Part shown: positions 1 to 11,284 of the stretch, piece by piece
How positions within the stretch are numbered: position 1 is the stretch's first letter
Layout of the letters: the number at the start of each line of letters is the position of its first letter
Assembly (NCBI RefSeq): GCF_029227915.1
Contig: NC_079876.1
Coordinates: 29,361,828 to 29,425,827, forward strand
Direction of reading: 5' to 3'
From: Hydractinia symbiolongicarpus
Taxonomy: Eukaryota > Cnidaria > Hydrozoa > Anthoathecata > Hydractiniidae
DNA length: 64,000 nucleotides
Made by a program: the position numbers and the translations under genes
Notes under the pieces: generated by a model
Told to the model about the DNA's origin: nothing
What the model saw: the letters and a program-made list of their open reading frames with translations, nothing else
Databases searched by the model: none

Positions 1-317
1 TCTTATTATTTTAAATCGCCCAAGAGCATTACCATTTGACGACCTTCAGACTTTTCAATAATTTGCCGTTTTGATAATTTAACAGATTGACTGGAACTGC
101 AAACAAGTATGGTAATATCTGTGATTTTGAGTTTGAAAGTTTGACACATGGAAGGAATAATTGCGCATTGTGAAATAACGGCTGGTACAACTATTGCAGC
201 TGTTCTACCTCTCCAAAGTCGATACTTCGCCACAACGTGTCCTGGCAAACACATTTCCACGATTAAAACTCTACAAGCATCCCTCAATCTTCTTATCACA
301 CAGGTTAGCCTAGCTAG

Positions 318-400
318 TACCAGAGGTGGGGTTCGAACCCACGCGGACAAACGTCCATTGGAACTTAAGTCCAACGCCTTAACCACTCGGCGAACCTGGT
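318..400 (-). tRNA. tRNA-Leu(UAA) copy, two acceptor/junction changes
   Basis: Cloverleaf as consensus except G9 to C and G7 to T, so the last acceptor pair (7-66) is lost. The variable-arm loop reads GTTT, but its GGAC/GTCC stem is intact. A and B boxes are otherwise preserved. Confidence 0.75.
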
Positions 401-770
401 TGAAAATTCAGGTTAATAAGGTTACTTGAACTTGGAAAGGGTACGGGAAATGAACCTTAGTATTCTAAATCGCCCAAGAGCATTACCATTTGACGACCTT
501 CAGATTTTTCACTAATTTGCCCTTTTGATAACTCAACAAAATGAATGGAACTGCAAAATGGGATGGTAATATTTGGGATTTTGTGTTTGAAAGTTTCAGA
601 TATGGAAGGCATTATTGCGTATAGTGAAGTAACGGCTGGTAGAATTACTGGGGTTATTCTATTTTGCCCTGTGGGATAATTCAACACAACGTATCATGTT
701 AACACATTTCCACGGTTAAATTTCTCCAATCATCCCTCAATCTTCTTATCACACAGGTTAGCCTAGCTAG

Positions 771-853
771 TACCAGAGGTGGGGTTCGAACCCACGCGGA
801 CAAACGTCCATTGGAACTTAAGTCCAACGCCTTAACCACTCGGCCATCCTGGT
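771..853 (-). tRNA. tRNA-Leu(UAA) copy
   Basis: One stem change: G7 to A, giving an A7-C66 mismatch. The variable-arm loop is GTTT, as in the neighbouring copies at 318, 1218 and 1671. Confidence 0.8.
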
Positions 854-1217
854 TGAAAATTCAGGTTAATAAGGTTACTTGAACTTGGAAAGGGTACAGG
901 AAATGAACCTTAGTATTCTAAATCGCCCAAGAGCATTACCATTTGACGACCTTCAGACTTTTCAATAATTTGCCATTTTGATAACTCAACAGATTGACTG
1001 GAACTGCAAAAAAGATATCTGTGATTTTGAGTTTGAAAGTTTGAGACATGGAAGGAATAATTGCGCATTGTGAAATAACGGCTGGTACAACTATTGCAGC
1101 TGTTCTACCTCTCCAAAGTCGATACTTCGCCACAACGTGTCATGGCAAACACATTTCCACGATTAAAACTCTACAAGCATCCCTCAATCTTCTTATCACA
1201 CAGGTTAGCCTAGCTAG

Positions 1218-1300
1218 TATCAGAGGTGGGGTTCGAACCCACGCGGACAAACGTCCATTGGAACTTAAGTCCAACGCCTTAACCACTCGGCCACCCTGGT
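1218..1300 (-). tRNA. tRNA-Leu(UAA) copy, acceptor mismatch 2-71
   Basis: G71 is replaced by A, so C2-A71 does not pair. The D, anticodon, variable and T arms are intact. Confidence 0.78.
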
Positions 1301-1670
1301 TGAAAATTCAGGTTAATAAGGTTACTTGAACTTGGAAAGGGTACGGGAAATGAACCTTAGTATTCTAAATCGCCCAAGAGCATTACCATTTGACGACCTT
1401 CAGATTTTTCACTAATTTGCCCTTTTGATAACTCAACAAAATGAATGGAACTGCAAAATGGGATGGTAATATTTGGGATTTTGAGTTTGAAAGTTTCAGA
1501 TATGGAAGGCATTATTGCGTATAGTGAAGTAACGGCTGGTAGAATTACTGGGGTTATTCTATTTTGCCCTGTGGGATAATTCAACACAACGTATCATGTT
1601 AACACATTTCCACGGTTAAAACTCTCCAATCATCCCTCAACCTTCTTATCACACAGGTTAGCCTAGCTAG

Positions 1671-1753
1671 TACCAGAGGTGGGGTTCGAACCCACGCGGA
1701 CAAACGTCCATTGGAACTTAAGTCCAACGCCTTAACCACTCGGCCACCCTGGT
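1671..1753 (-). tRNA. trnL-UAA: tRNA-Leu(UAA), intact cloverleaf
   Basis: Differs from consensus only in the unpaired loop of the variable arm (GTTT for GATT). All stems pair and both internal promoter boxes are intact, so it is a candidate functional gene. Confidence 0.88.
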
Positions 1754-2128
1754 TGAAAATTCAGGTTAATAAGGTTACTTGAATTTGGAAAGGGTACGGG
1801 AAATGAACCTTAGTATTCTAAATCGCCCAAGAGCATTACCATTTGACGACCTTCAGACTTTTCAATAATTTGCCATTTTGATAACTCAACAGATTGATTG
1901 GAACTGCAAAAAAGATATCTGTGATTTTGAGTTTGAAAGTTTGAGACATGGAAGGAATAATTGCGCATTGTGAAATAACGGCTGGTACTACTATTGCAGC
2001 TGTTCTACCTCTCCAAGTTCGATACTTCGCCACAACGTGTCATGGCAAACACATTTCCACGATTGAAACTCTACAAGCATCCCTAAATCTTCTTATCACA
2101 CAGGTTAGCCTAGCTAGTACCAGAGGTG

Positions 2129-2139
2129 GGGTTCGAACC
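2129..2139 (-). promoter_or_regulatory. Pol III B box of the consensus tRNA
   Basis: GGTTCGAACCC fits the eukaryotic B-box consensus GGTTCGANNCC recognised by TFIIIC. It covers the T-arm loop and flanking stem. Confidence 0.85.
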
Positions 2140-2182
2140 CACGCGGACAATCGTCCATTGGAACTTAAGTCCAACGCCTTAA

Positions 2183-2193
2183 CCACTCGGCCA
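2183..2193 (-). promoter_or_regulatory. Pol III A box of the consensus tRNA
   Basis: TGGCCGAGTGG, positions 8-19 of the tRNA, fits the A-box consensus TRGYNNANNNG. It is separated from the B box by the anticodon and variable arms. Confidence 0.85.
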
Positions 2194-2570
2194 CCCTGGT
2201 TGAAAATTCAGGTTAATAAGGTTACTTGAACTGGGAAAGGGTACGGGAAATGAACCTTAGTATTCTAAATCGCCCAAGAGCATTACCATTTGACGACCTT
2301 CAGATTTTTCAATAATTTGTCCTTTTGATAACTCAACAAAATGAATGGAACTGCAAAATGGGATGGTAATATTTGGGATTTTGAGTTTGAAAGTTTCAGA
2401 TATGGAAGGCATTATTGCGTATAGTGAAGTAACGGCTGGTAGAATTACTGGGGTTATTCTATTTTGCCCTGTGGGATAATTCAACACAACGTATCATGTT
2501 AACACATTTCCACGGTTAAAACTCTCCAATCATCCCTCAATCTTCTTATAACACAGTTTAGCCTAGCTAA

Positions 2571-2652
2571 TACCAGAGGTGGGGTTCGAACCCATGCGGA
2601 CAATAGTCCATTGGAACTTAAGTCCAACGCCTTAACCACTCGGCCCCCTGGT
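2571..2652 (-). pseudogene. tRNA-Leu(UAA) copy lacking base 8
   Basis: 82 nt. One base is missing between acceptor and D stem (the invariant U8 position), which also shortens the A box. A49-C65 mismatch in the T stem. Confidence 0.65.
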
Positions 2653-3016
2653 TGAAATTTCAAGTTAATAAGGTTACTTGATCTTGGAAAAAGTACTGGC
2701 AATGAATCTTATTATTTTAAATCGCGCAAGAGCATAACCATTTCACGACCTTCAGACTTTTCAATAATTTGCCATTTTGATAACTCAACAGATTGACTGG
2801 AACTGCAAAAAAGATATCTGTGATTTTGAGTTTGAAAGTTTGAGACATGGAAGGAATAATTGCGCATTGTGAAATAACGGCTGGTACAACTATTGCAGCT
2901 GTTCTACCTCTCCAAGCTCGATACTTCGCCACAACGTGTCATGGCAAACACATTTCCACGATTAAAACTCTACAAGCATCCCTCAATCTTCTTATCACAC
3001 AGGTTAGCTTAGCTAA

Positions 3017-3099
3017 TACCAGAGGTGGTGTTCGAACCCATACGGACAATAGTCCATTGGAACTTAAGTCCAACGCCTTAACAACTCGGCCAGCCTGGT
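3017..3099 (-). pseudogene. tRNA-Leu(UAA) copy, several stem and D-loop changes
   Basis: C61 to A breaks the closing T-stem pair, G18 to T alters the invariant D-loop GG, G7 to C breaks the acceptor base, and A49-C65 is unpaired. Anticodon TAA kept. Confidence 0.65.
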
Positions 3100-3469
3100 T
3101 GAATATTCAGGTTAATAAGGTTACTTGAACTTGGAAAGGGTACGGGAAATGAACCTTAGTATTCTAAATCGCCCAAGAGCATTACCATTTGACGACCTTC
3201 AGATTTTTCAATAATTTGTCCTTTTGATAACTCAACAAAATGAATGGAACTGCAAAATGGGATGGTAATATTTGGGATTTTGAGTTTGAAAGTTTCAGAT
3301 ATGGAAGGCATTATTGCGTATAGTGAAGTAACGGCTGGTAGAATTACTTGGGCTATTCTATTTTGCCCTGTGGGATAATTCAACACAACGTATCATGTTA
3401 ACACATATCCACGGTTAAAACTCTCCAATCATCCCTCAATCTTCTCATCACACAGGTTAGCCTAGCTAA

Positions 3470-3552
3470 TACCAGAGGCGGGGTCCGAACCCATGCGGAC
3501 AATTGTCCACTGGAACTTAAGTCCAACGCCTTAACCACTCGGGCACCCTGGT
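3470..3552 (-). pseudogene. tRNA-Leu(UAA) copy, B box and D stem damaged
   Basis: A58 to G alters the conserved T-loop/B-box adenosine, and G10 to C breaks the first D-stem pair. A49-C65 mismatch, U50-G64 wobble and a U27-G43 wobble are also present. Confidence 0.65.
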
Positions 3553-3922
3553 TGAAATTTCAAGTTAATAAGGTTACTTGAATTTTGAAAAAGTACTGGC
3601 AATGAATCTTATTATTTTAAATCGCGCAAGAGCATTACCATTTGACGACCTTCAGACTTTTCAATAATTTGCCGTTTTGATAACTCAACAGATTGACTGG
3701 AACTGCAAAAAAGTATGGTAATATCTGTGATTTTGAGTTTGAAAGTTTGAGACATGAAGGAATAATTGCGCATTGTGAAATAACGGCTGGTACAACTATT
3801 GCAGCTGTTCTACCTCTCCAAGCTCGATACTTCGCCACAACGTGTCATGGCAAACACATTTCCACGATTAAAACTCTACAAGCATCCCTCAATCTTCTTA
3901 TCACACAGGTTAGCCTAGCTAG

Positions 3923-4005
3923 TACCAGAGGTGGGGTTCGAACCCACGTGGACAATCGTCCATTGGAACTTAAGTCCAACGCCTTAACCACTCGGCCACC
4001 CTGGT
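3923..4005 (-). tRNA. trnL-UAA: tRNA-Leu(UAA), near-consensus
   Basis: Single change in the unpaired base next to the T stem (CACGTGG instead of CACGCGG on the + strand). All stems and promoter boxes are intact. Confidence 0.88.
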
Positions 4006-4376
4006 TGAAAATTCAGGTTAATAAGGTTACTTGAACTTGAAAAGGGTACGGGAAATGAACCTTAGTATTTTTAATCGTGAAAGAGCATTAACATCTGTCG
4101 ATCTTCTTATTTCTTTAATAATTTGCCGTTTTGATAATTCAACAAATTGACTGGAACTGCAAAAAAGTATGGTAATATTTGGGATTTTGAGTTTGAAAGT
4201 TTGAGACATGGAAGGAATAATTGCGCATTGTGAAATAACGGCTGGTACAACTATTGCAGCTGTTCTACCACTCCAAGTTCGATACTTCGCCAGAACGTGT
4301 CATGGCAAACACATTTCCACGTTTAATCTCTCCAAGCATCCTTCAATCATCTTATGACCCAGATAAACCTAGCTAA

Positions 4377-4383
4377 TACCGGA
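4377..4383 (-). pseudogene. unit with tRNA deleted (remnant of 3' end)
   Basis: Only the last seven tRNA bases (TACCGGA on +) remain. They are joined directly to AATCGTGCAAGAGC of the spacer. About 150 bp, comprising the tRNA body and its 5' flank, is missing. The same junction occurs at 10130, 10893 and 15740. Confidence 0.8.
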
Positions 4384-4686
4384 ATCGTGCAAGAGCATTA
4401 CCATTTGACGACCTTCAGACTTTTCAATTGTCTGGCGTTTTGATAACTCAACACATTGACTGGAACTGCAAACAAGTATGGTAATATCTGTGATTTGGAG
4501 TTTGAAAATTTGAGACATGGAAGGAATAATTGCGCATTGTAAAATAACGGCTGGTACAACTATTGCAGCTGTTCTATCTCTCCAAGTTCGATACTTCGCC
4601 ACAACGTGCCATGGCAAACACTTTTCCACGATTAAAACTCTACAATCATCCCTCAATATTCTTATCACACAGGTTAGCCTAGCTAA

Positions 4687-4769
4687 TACCACAGGTGGGG
4701 TTCGAACCCACGCGGACAATCGTCCATTGGAACTTAAGTCCAACGCCTTAACCACTCGGCCACCCTGGT
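4687..4769 (-). tRNA. tRNA-Leu(UAA), acceptor 5-68 mismatch
   Basis: C68 to G gives a G5-G68 mismatch; otherwise consensus. This subfamily recurs at 5592, 7859, 11202, 14375 and 16050. Confidence 0.8.
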
Positions 4770-5138
4770 TGTAATTTCACGTTACCAAGGTTGCTTGAAC
4801 TTGGAAAACGTACTGGCAATGAACCTCAGTATTCTAAATCGCGCAAGAGCACTACCATTTGACGACCTTCAGATTTTTCAATAATTTGCCCTTTTGATAA
4901 CTCAACAAAATGAATGGAACTGCAAAATGGGATGGTAATATTTAGGATTTTGAGTTTAATGTTTCAGATATGGAAGGCATTATTGCGTATCGTAAAGTAA
5001 TGGCTGGTAGAATTATTAGGGCTATTCTATTTTGCCCTGTGCGATAATTCAACACAACGTATCATGTTAACACATTTCCTCGGTTAAAACTCTCCAATCA
5101 TCCCTCAATCTTCTTATCACACAGGTTAGCCTAGCTAA

Positions 5139-5221
5139 TACCAGAGGCGGGGTTCGAACCCATGCGGACAATAGTCCATTGGAACTTAAGTCCAACGCCT
5201 TAACCACTCGGCCACCCTGGT
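5139..5221 (-). tRNA. tRNA-Leu(UAA), ATG/GGCGG subfamily
   Basis: T stem weakened by A49-C65 mismatch and U50-G64 wobble, with variable loop TATT. The acceptor, D and anticodon arms are consensus. It is the type copy of a subfamily downstream of B spacers (6499, 6952, 8311, 13922). Confidence 0.72.
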
Positions 5222-5591
5222 TGAAATTTCAAGTTAATAAGGTTACTTGAACTTTGAAAAAGTACTGGCAATGAATCTTATTATTTTAAATCGCGCAAGA
5301 GCATTACCATTTGACGACCTTCAGACTTTTCAATTATTTGCCGTTTTGATTACTCAACAGATTGACTGGAACTGCAAAAAAGTATGGTAATATCTGTGAT
5401 TTTGAGTTTGAAAGTTTGAGACATGAAGGAATAATTGCGCATTGTGAAATAACGGCTGGTACAACTATTGCAGCTGTTCTACCTCTCCAAGCTCGATACT
5501 TCGCCACAACGTGCCATGGCAAACACATTTCCACGATTAAAACTCTACAATCATCCCTCAATCTTCTTATCACACAGGTTAGCCTAGCTAA

Positions 5592-5674
5592 TACCACAGG
5601 TGGGGTTCGAACCCACGCGGACAATCGTCCATTGGAACTTAAGTCCAACGCCTTAACCACTCGGCCACCCTGGT
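5592..5674 (-). tRNA. tRNA-Leu(UAA), acceptor 5-68 mismatch
   Basis: Same sequence as 4687, including G5-G68. It is flanked on its 5' side by the palindrome TGAAATTTCA. Confidence 0.8.
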
Positions 5675-5684
5675 TGAAATTTCA
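5675..5684. repeat. 10-bp palindrome abutting the tRNA 5' end
   Basis: TGAAATTTCA is a perfect palindrome directly next to the tRNA 5' end. The same site is present at many other copies (for example after 5221, 9305 and 16584). In other copies it is changed to TGAAAATTCA. Any role is unknown. Confidence 0.5.
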
Positions 5685-5992
5685 CGTTACCAAGGTTGCT
5701 TGAACTTGGAAAACGTACTGGCAATGAACCTCAGTATTCTAAATCGCGCAAGAGCACTACCATTTGACGACCTTCAGATTTTTCAATAATTTGCCCTTTT
5801 GATAACTCAACAAAATGAATAGAACTGCAAACAAGTATGGTAATATCTGTGATTTTGAGTTTGAAAGTTTGAGACATGGAAGGAATAATTGCGCATTGTG
5901 AAATAACGGCTGGTACAACTATTGCAGCTGTTCTACCTCTCCAAGTTCGATACTTCGCCACAACGTGTCATGGCAAACACATTTCCACGATT

Positions 5993-5996
5993 AAAA
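5993..5996 (-). terminator. possible Pol III terminator, T4
   Basis: TTTT on the sense strand, 50 nt beyond the discriminator of the tRNA at 6046. Most A and B units with GTTAAAACTC or GATTAAAACTC have this run. It is distant for a tRNA gene, so a long 3' trailer would be expected if it is used. Confidence 0.45.
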
Positions 5997-6045
5997 CTCT
6001 ACAAGCATCCCTCAATCTTCTTATCACACAGGTTAGCCTAGCTAG

Positions 6046-6128
6046 TACCAGAGGTGGGGTTCGAACCCACGCGGACAATCGTCCATTGGAACTTAAGTCC
6101 AACGCCTTAACCACTCGGCCACCCTGGT
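6046..6128 (-). tRNA. trnL-UAA: tRNA-Leu(UAA), consensus
   Basis: Identical to the consensus copy. A T4 run lies 50 nt downstream. Confidence 0.92.
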
Positions 6129-6498
6129 TGAAAATACAAGTTAATAAGGTTACTTGAACTTGAAAAGGGTACGGGAACTGAACCTTAGTATTCTAAATCG
6201 CCCAAGAGCATTACCATTTGACGACCTTCAGATTTTTCAATAATTTGCCCTTTTGATAACTCAAGAAAAGGAATGGAAATGCAAAATGGGATGGTAATAT
6301 TTGGGATTTTGAGTTTGAAAGTTTCAGATATGGAAGGCATTATTGCGCATAGTGAAGTAACGGCTGGTAGAATTACTGGGGTTATTCTATTTTGCCCTGC
6401 GGGATAATTCAACACAACGTATCATGTTAACACATATCCACGGTTAAAACTCTCCAATCATCCCTCAATCTTCTTATCACACAGGTTAGCCTAGCTAA

Positions 6499-6581
6499 TA
6501 CCAGAGGCGGGGTTCGAACCCATGCGGACAATAGTCCATTGGAACTTAAGTCCAACGCCTTAACCACTCGGCCACCCTGGT
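6499..6581 (-). tRNA. tRNA-Leu(UAA), ATG/GGCGG subfamily
   Basis: Same as 5139: A49-C65 mismatch and U50-G64 wobble in the T stem. Confidence 0.72.
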
Positions 6582-6951
6582 TGAAATTTCAAGGAAATAA
6601 GGTTACTTGAACTTTGAAAAAGTACTGGCAATGAATCTTATTATTTTAAATCGCGCAAGAGCATTACCATTTGACGACCTTCAGACTTTTCAATAATTAG
6701 CCGTTTTGATAACTCAACAGATTGACTGGAACTGCAAAAAAGTATGGTAATATCTGTGATTTTGAGTTTGAAAGTTTGAGACATAAAGGAATAATTGCGC
6801 ATTGTGAAATAACGGCTGGTACAACTATTGCAGCTGTTCTACCTCTCCAAGTTCGATACTTCGCCACAACGTGTCATGGCAAACACATTTCCACGATTAA
6901 AACTCTCCAATCATCCCTCAATCTTCTTATCACACAGGTTAGCCTAGCTAA

Positions 6952-7034
6952 TACCAGAGGCGGGGTTCGAACCCATGCGGACAATAGTCCATTGGAACTT
7001 AAGTCCAACGCCTTAACCACTCGGCCACCCTGGT
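6952..7034 (-). tRNA. tRNA-Leu(UAA), ATG/GGCGG subfamily
   Basis: tRNA body as 5139, but it follows an A spacer rather than a B spacer. This suggests exchange or conversion between the two monomer types inside or near the tRNA. Confidence 0.72.
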
Positions 7035-7404
7035 TAAAAATTCAGGTTAATAAGGTTACTTGAACTTGAAAAGGGTACGGGAAATGAACCTTAGTATTCT
7101 AAATCGCCCAAGAGCATTACCATTTGACGACCTTCAGATTTTTCAATAATTTGCCCTTTTGATAACTCAACAAAAGGAATGGAACTGCAAAATGGGATGG
7201 TAATATTTGGGATTTTGAGTTTGAAAGTTTCAGATATGGAAGGCATTATTGCGCATAGTGAAGTAACGGCTGGTAGAATTACTGGGGCTATTCTATTTTG
7301 CCCTGTGGGATAATTCAACACAACGTATCATGTTAACATATATCCACGGTTAAAACTCTCCAATCATCCCTCAATCTTCTTATCACACAGGTTAGCCTAG
7401 CTAA

Positions 7405-7487
7405 TACCAGAGGCGGGGTTCGAACCCATGCGGACAATAGTCCATTGGAACTTAAGTCCAACGCCTTAACCACTCGGCCAACCTGGT
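7405..7487 (-). tRNA. tRNA-Leu(UAA), ATG/GGCGG subfamily with G7 change
   Basis: As 5139, with an additional G7 to T that opens the 7-66 acceptor pair. Confidence 0.68.
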
Positions 7488-7858
7488 TGAAATTTCAAGT
7501 TAATAAGGTTACTTGAACTTTGAAAGAAGTACTGGCAATGAATCTTATTATTTTAAATCGCGCAAGAGCATTACCATTTGACGACCTTCAGACTTTTCAA
7601 TAATTTGCCGTTTTGATGACTCAACAGATTGACTGGAACTGCAAAAAAGTATGGTAATATCTGTGATTTTGAGTTTGAAAGTTTGAGACATGAAGGAATA
7701 ATTGCGCATTGTGAAATAACGGCTGGTACAACTATTGCAGCTGTTCTACCTCTCCAAGCTCGATACTTCGCCACAACGTGCCATGGCAAACACATTTCCA
7801 CGATTAAAACTCTACAATCATCCCTCAATCTTCTTATCACACAGGTTAGCCTAGCTAA

Positions 7859-7941
7859 TACCACAGGTGGGGTTCGAACCCACGCGGACAATCGTCCATT
7901 GGAACTTAAGTCCAACGCCTTAACCACTCGGCCACCCTGGT
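7859..7941 (-). tRNA. tRNA-Leu(UAA), acceptor 5-68 mismatch
   Basis: Same body as 4687. The 5' flank reads TTGTAATTTCACG instead of TTGAAATTTCA. Confidence 0.8.
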
Positions 7942-8310
7942 TGTAATTTCACGTTACCAAGGGTGCTCGAACTTGGAAAACGTACTGGCAATGAACCTCA
8001 GTATTCTAAATCGCGCAAAAGCACTACCATTTGACGACCTTCAAATTTTTCAATAATTTGCCCTTTTGATAACTCAACAAAATGAATGGAACTGCAAACA
8101 AGTATGGAATATCTGTGATTTTGAGTTTGAAAGTTTGAGACATGGAAGGAATAATTGCGCATACTGAAGTAACGGCTGGTAGAATTACTGGGGCTATTCT
8201 ATTTTGCCCTGTGGGATAATTCAACACAACGTATCATGTTAACACATATCCACGGTTAAAACTCTGCAATCATCCCTCAACCTTCTTATCACACAGGTTA
8301 GCCTAGCTAA

Positions 8311-8393
8311 TACCAGAGGCGGGGTTCGAACCCATGCGGACAATAGTCCATTGGAACTTAAGTCCAACGCCTTAACCACTCGGCCACCCTGGT
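8311..8393 (-). tRNA. tRNA-Leu(UAA), ATG/GGCGG subfamily
   Basis: Body as 5139. The base immediately upstream begins a purine-rich replacement block (TGAAAAGAAAAGAAAAAG on +) in place of the normal flank. Confidence 0.72.
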
Positions 8394-8769
8394 TGAAAAG
8401 AAAAGAAAAAGAAATAAGGTTACTTGAACTTTGAAAAAGTACTGGCATTGAATCTTATTATTTTAAATCGCGCAAGAGCATTACCATTTGACGACCTTCA
8501 GACTTTTCAATTATTTGCCGTTTTGATTACTCAACAGATTGACTGGAACTGCAAAAAAGTATGGTAATATCTGTGATTTTGAGTTTGAAAGTTTGAGACA
8601 TGGAAGGAATAATTGCGCATTGTGAAATAACGGCTGGTACAACTATTGCAGCTGTTCTACCTCTCCAAGTTCGATACTTCGCCACAACGTGTCATGGCAA
8701 ACACATTTCCACGATTAAAACTCTACAAGCATCCCTCAATCTTCTTATCACACAGGTTAGCCTAGCTAG

Positions 8770-8852
8770 TACCAGAGGTGGGGTTCGAACCCACGCGGAC
8801 AATCGTCCATTGGAACTTAAGTCCAACGCCTTAACCACTCGGCCACCCTGGT
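8770..8852 (-). tRNA. trnL-UAA: tRNA-Leu(UAA), consensus
   Basis: Identical to the consensus copy, with an A spacer on its 3' side carrying the T4 run. Confidence 0.92.
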
Positions 8853-9222
8853 TGAAAATTCAGGTTAATAAGGTTACTTGAACTTGAAAAGGGTACGGGA
8901 AATGAACCTTAGTATTCTAAATCGCCCAAGAGCATTACCATTTGACGACCTTCAGATTTTTCAATAATTTGCCCTTTTGATAACTCAACAAAAGGAATGG
9001 AACTGCAAAATGGGATGGTAATATTTGGGATTTTGAGTTTGAAAGTTTCGGATATGGAAGGCATTATTGCGCATAGTGAAGTAACGGCTGGTAGAATTAC
9101 TTGGGCTATTCTATTTTGCCCTGTGGGATAATTCAACACAACGTATCATGTTAACACATATCCACGGTTAAAACTCTCCAATCATCCCTCAATCTTCTAA
9201 TCACACAGGTTAGCCTAGCTAA

Positions 9223-9305
9223 TACCAGAGGAGGGGTTCGAACCCATGCGGACAATTGTCCATTGGAACTTAAGTCCAACGCCTTAACCACTCGGCCACC
9301 CTGGT
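9223..9305 (-). tRNA. tRNA-Leu(UAA) copy, weak T stem
   Basis: A64 to T and A49-C65 leave two adjacent unpaired positions in the outer T stem. Other arms are intact. Confidence 0.66.
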
Positions 9306-9675
9306 TGAAATTTCAAGTTAATAAGGTTACTTGAATTTTGAAAAAGTACTGGCAATGAATCTTATTATTTTAAATCGCGCAAGAGCATTACCATTTGACG
9401 ACCTTCAGACTTTTCAATAATTTGCCGTTTTGATAACTCAACAGATTGACTGGAACTGCAAAAAAGTATGGTAATATCTGTGATTTTGAGTTTGAAAGTT
9501 TGAGACATGAAGGAATAATTGCACATTGTGAAATAACGGCTGGTGCAACTATTGCAGCTGTTCTACCTCTCCAAGCTCGATACTTCGCCACAACGTGTCA
9601 TGGCAAACACATTTCCACGATTAAAACTCTACAAGCATCCCTTAATCTTCTTAACACACAGGTTAGCCTAGCTAA

Positions 9676-9758
9676 TACCAGAGGTGGTGTTCGAACCCAC
9701 ACGGACAATAGTCCATTGGAAATTAAGTCCAACGCCTTAACCACTCGGCCACCCTGGT
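9676..9758 (-). tRNA. tRNA-Leu(UAA) copy, G37 and C61 changed
   Basis: C61 to A opens the inner T-stem pair, and G37 next to the anticodon is T. Anticodon TAA and its stem are intact. Confidence 0.62.
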
Positions 9759-10129
9759 TGAAATTTCAGGTTAATAAGGTTACTTGATCTCGGAAAAAGT
9801 ACTGGGAATGAACCTTAGTATTTTTAATCGTGCAAGAGCATTAACATCTGTCGATCTTCTTATTTCTTTAATAATTTGCCGTTTTGATAATTCAACAAAT
9901 TGATTGGAACTGCAAAAAAGTATGGTAATATTTGGGATTTTGAGTTTGAAAATTTGAGATATGGAAGGAATAATTGCGCATTGTGAAATAACGGCTGGTA
10001 CAACTATTGCAGCTGTTCTATTTCTCCAGGTTCGATACTTCGCCAGAACGTGTCATGGCAAACACATTTCCACGTTTAAATTCTCCAAGCATTTTTCAAT
10101 CATCTTATCACCCAGATTAACCTAGCTAA

Positions 10130-10136
10130 TACCGGA
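10130..10136 (-). pseudogene. unit with tRNA deleted
   Basis: Same deletion junction as 4377 (TACCGGA joined to ATCGCGCAAGAGC). Confidence 0.8.
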
Positions 10137-10439
10137 ATCGCGCAAGAGCATTACCATTTGACGACCTTCAGACTTTTCAATTATTTGCCGTTTTGATTAC
10201 TCAGCAGATTGACTGGAACTGCAAAAAAGTATTGTAATATCTGTGATTTTGAGTTTGAAAGTTTGAGACATGGAAGGAATAATTGCGCATTGTGAAATAA
10301 CGGCTGGTACAACTATTGCAGCTGTTCTACCTCTCCAAGTTCGATAGTTCGCCACAACGTGTGATGGCAAACACATTTCCACGATTAAAACTCTACAAGC
10401 ATCCCTCAATCTTCTTATCACACAGGTTAGCCTAGCTAG

Positions 10440-10522
10440 TACCAGAGGTGGGGTTCGAACCCACGCGGACAATCGTCCATTGGAACTTAAGTCCAAAGCC
10501 TTAACCACTCGGCCACCCTGGT
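10440..10522 (-). tRNA. trnL-UAA: tRNA-Leu(UAA), near-consensus
   Basis: Only G26 to T, a single-stranded joint between D and anticodon stems, differs from consensus. Confidence 0.85.
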
Positions 10523-10892
10523 TGAAAATACAAGTTAATAAGGTTACTTGAACTTGAAAAGGGTACGGGAACTGAACCTTAGTATTCTAAATCGCCCAAG
10601 AGCATTACCATTTGACGACCTTCAGATTTTTCAATAATTTGCCCTTTTGATAACTCAAGAAAAGGAATGGAAATGCAAAATGGGATGGTAATATTTGGGA
10701 TTTTGAGTTTGAAAGTTTCAGATATGGAAGGAATAATTGCGCATTGTGAAATAACGACTGATACAACTATTGCAGCTGTTCTATTTCTCCAGGTTCAATA
10801 CTTCGCCAGAACGTGTCATGGCAAACACATTTCCACGTTTAAACTCTCCAAGCATCCTTCAATCATCTTATCACCCAGATAAACCTAGCTAA

Positions 10893-10899
10893 TACCGGA
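10893..10899 (-). pseudogene. unit with tRNA deleted
   Basis: Same junction as 4377, with the GTGCAAGAGC version of the spacer. It lies 6516 bp from the copy at 4377. Confidence 0.8.
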
Positions 10900-11201
10900 A
10901 TCGTGCAAGAGCATTACCATTTGACGACCTTCAGACTTTTCAATTGTCTGGCGTTTTGATAACTCAACAGATTGACTGGAACTGCAAAAAAGTATGGTAA
11001 TATCTGTGATTTTGAGTTTGAAAGTTTGAGACATGAAGGAATAATTGCGCATTGTGAAATAACGGCTGGTACAACTATTGCAGCTGTTCAACCTCTCCAA
11101 GCTCGATACTTCGCCACAACGTGCCATGGCAAACACATTTCCACGATTAAAACTCTACAATCATCCCTCAATCTTCTTATCACACAGGTTAGCCTAGCTA
11201 A

Positions 11202-11284
11202 TACCACAGGTGGGGTTCGAACCCACGCGGACAATCGTCCATTGGAACTTAAGTCCAACGCCTTAACCACTCGGCCACCCTGGT
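11202..11284 (-). tRNA. tRNA-Leu(UAA), acceptor 5-68 mismatch
   Basis: Same as 4687. It lies 5610 bp from the sister copy at 5592. Confidence 0.8.

Larger units (their letters stand above)
2118..2200 (-). tRNA. trnL-UAA: tRNA-Leu(UAA), array consensus copy
   Basis: Would decode UUA. On the minus strand: acceptor ACCAGGG pairs with CTCTGGT (one G6-U67 wobble); D stem GCC/GGC around a GAGTGGTTAA loop; G26; anticodon stem TTGGA/TCCAA with loop CTTAAGT, anticodon TAA; long variable arm with stem GGAC/GTCC; T arm GTGGG-TTCGAAC-CCCAC; discriminator A73. The long variable arm marks a class II tRNA, and A73 with the UAA anticodon fits leucine rather than serine. There is no intron and no encoded CCA. 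The A box TGGCCGAGTGG and B box GGTTCGAACCC match eukaryotic Pol III internal promoters. Copies at 6046, 8770, 13469, 16502 and 50422 are identical. In this copy the downstream T4 run seen in its sisters is changed to TTTC. Expression is not shown by sequence alone. Confidence 0.93.

Noticed and set aside
318-400. tRNA-Ser identity, suggested by the long variable arm
   Set aside because: The anticodon is UAA and the discriminator is A, both of which fit leucine. Serine tRNAs read NGA or GCU anticodons and usually carry G73 in eukaryotes.
148-429. Plus-strand ORFs of 93-113 codons in A units ending in a THADNRPLELKSNALTTRP-like tail
   Set aside because: The tail is the antisense reading of the tRNA gene, a common spurious ORF. 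The rest is spacer.
457-687. A recurring minus-strand ORF of about 76 codons in most B spacers
   Set aside because: It recurs because the unit recurs. It has no recognisable domain or conserved start context, and it is broken by small indels in many units. A test of synonymous versus non-synonymous change over all units would settle it; an excess of synonymous change would revive the idea.
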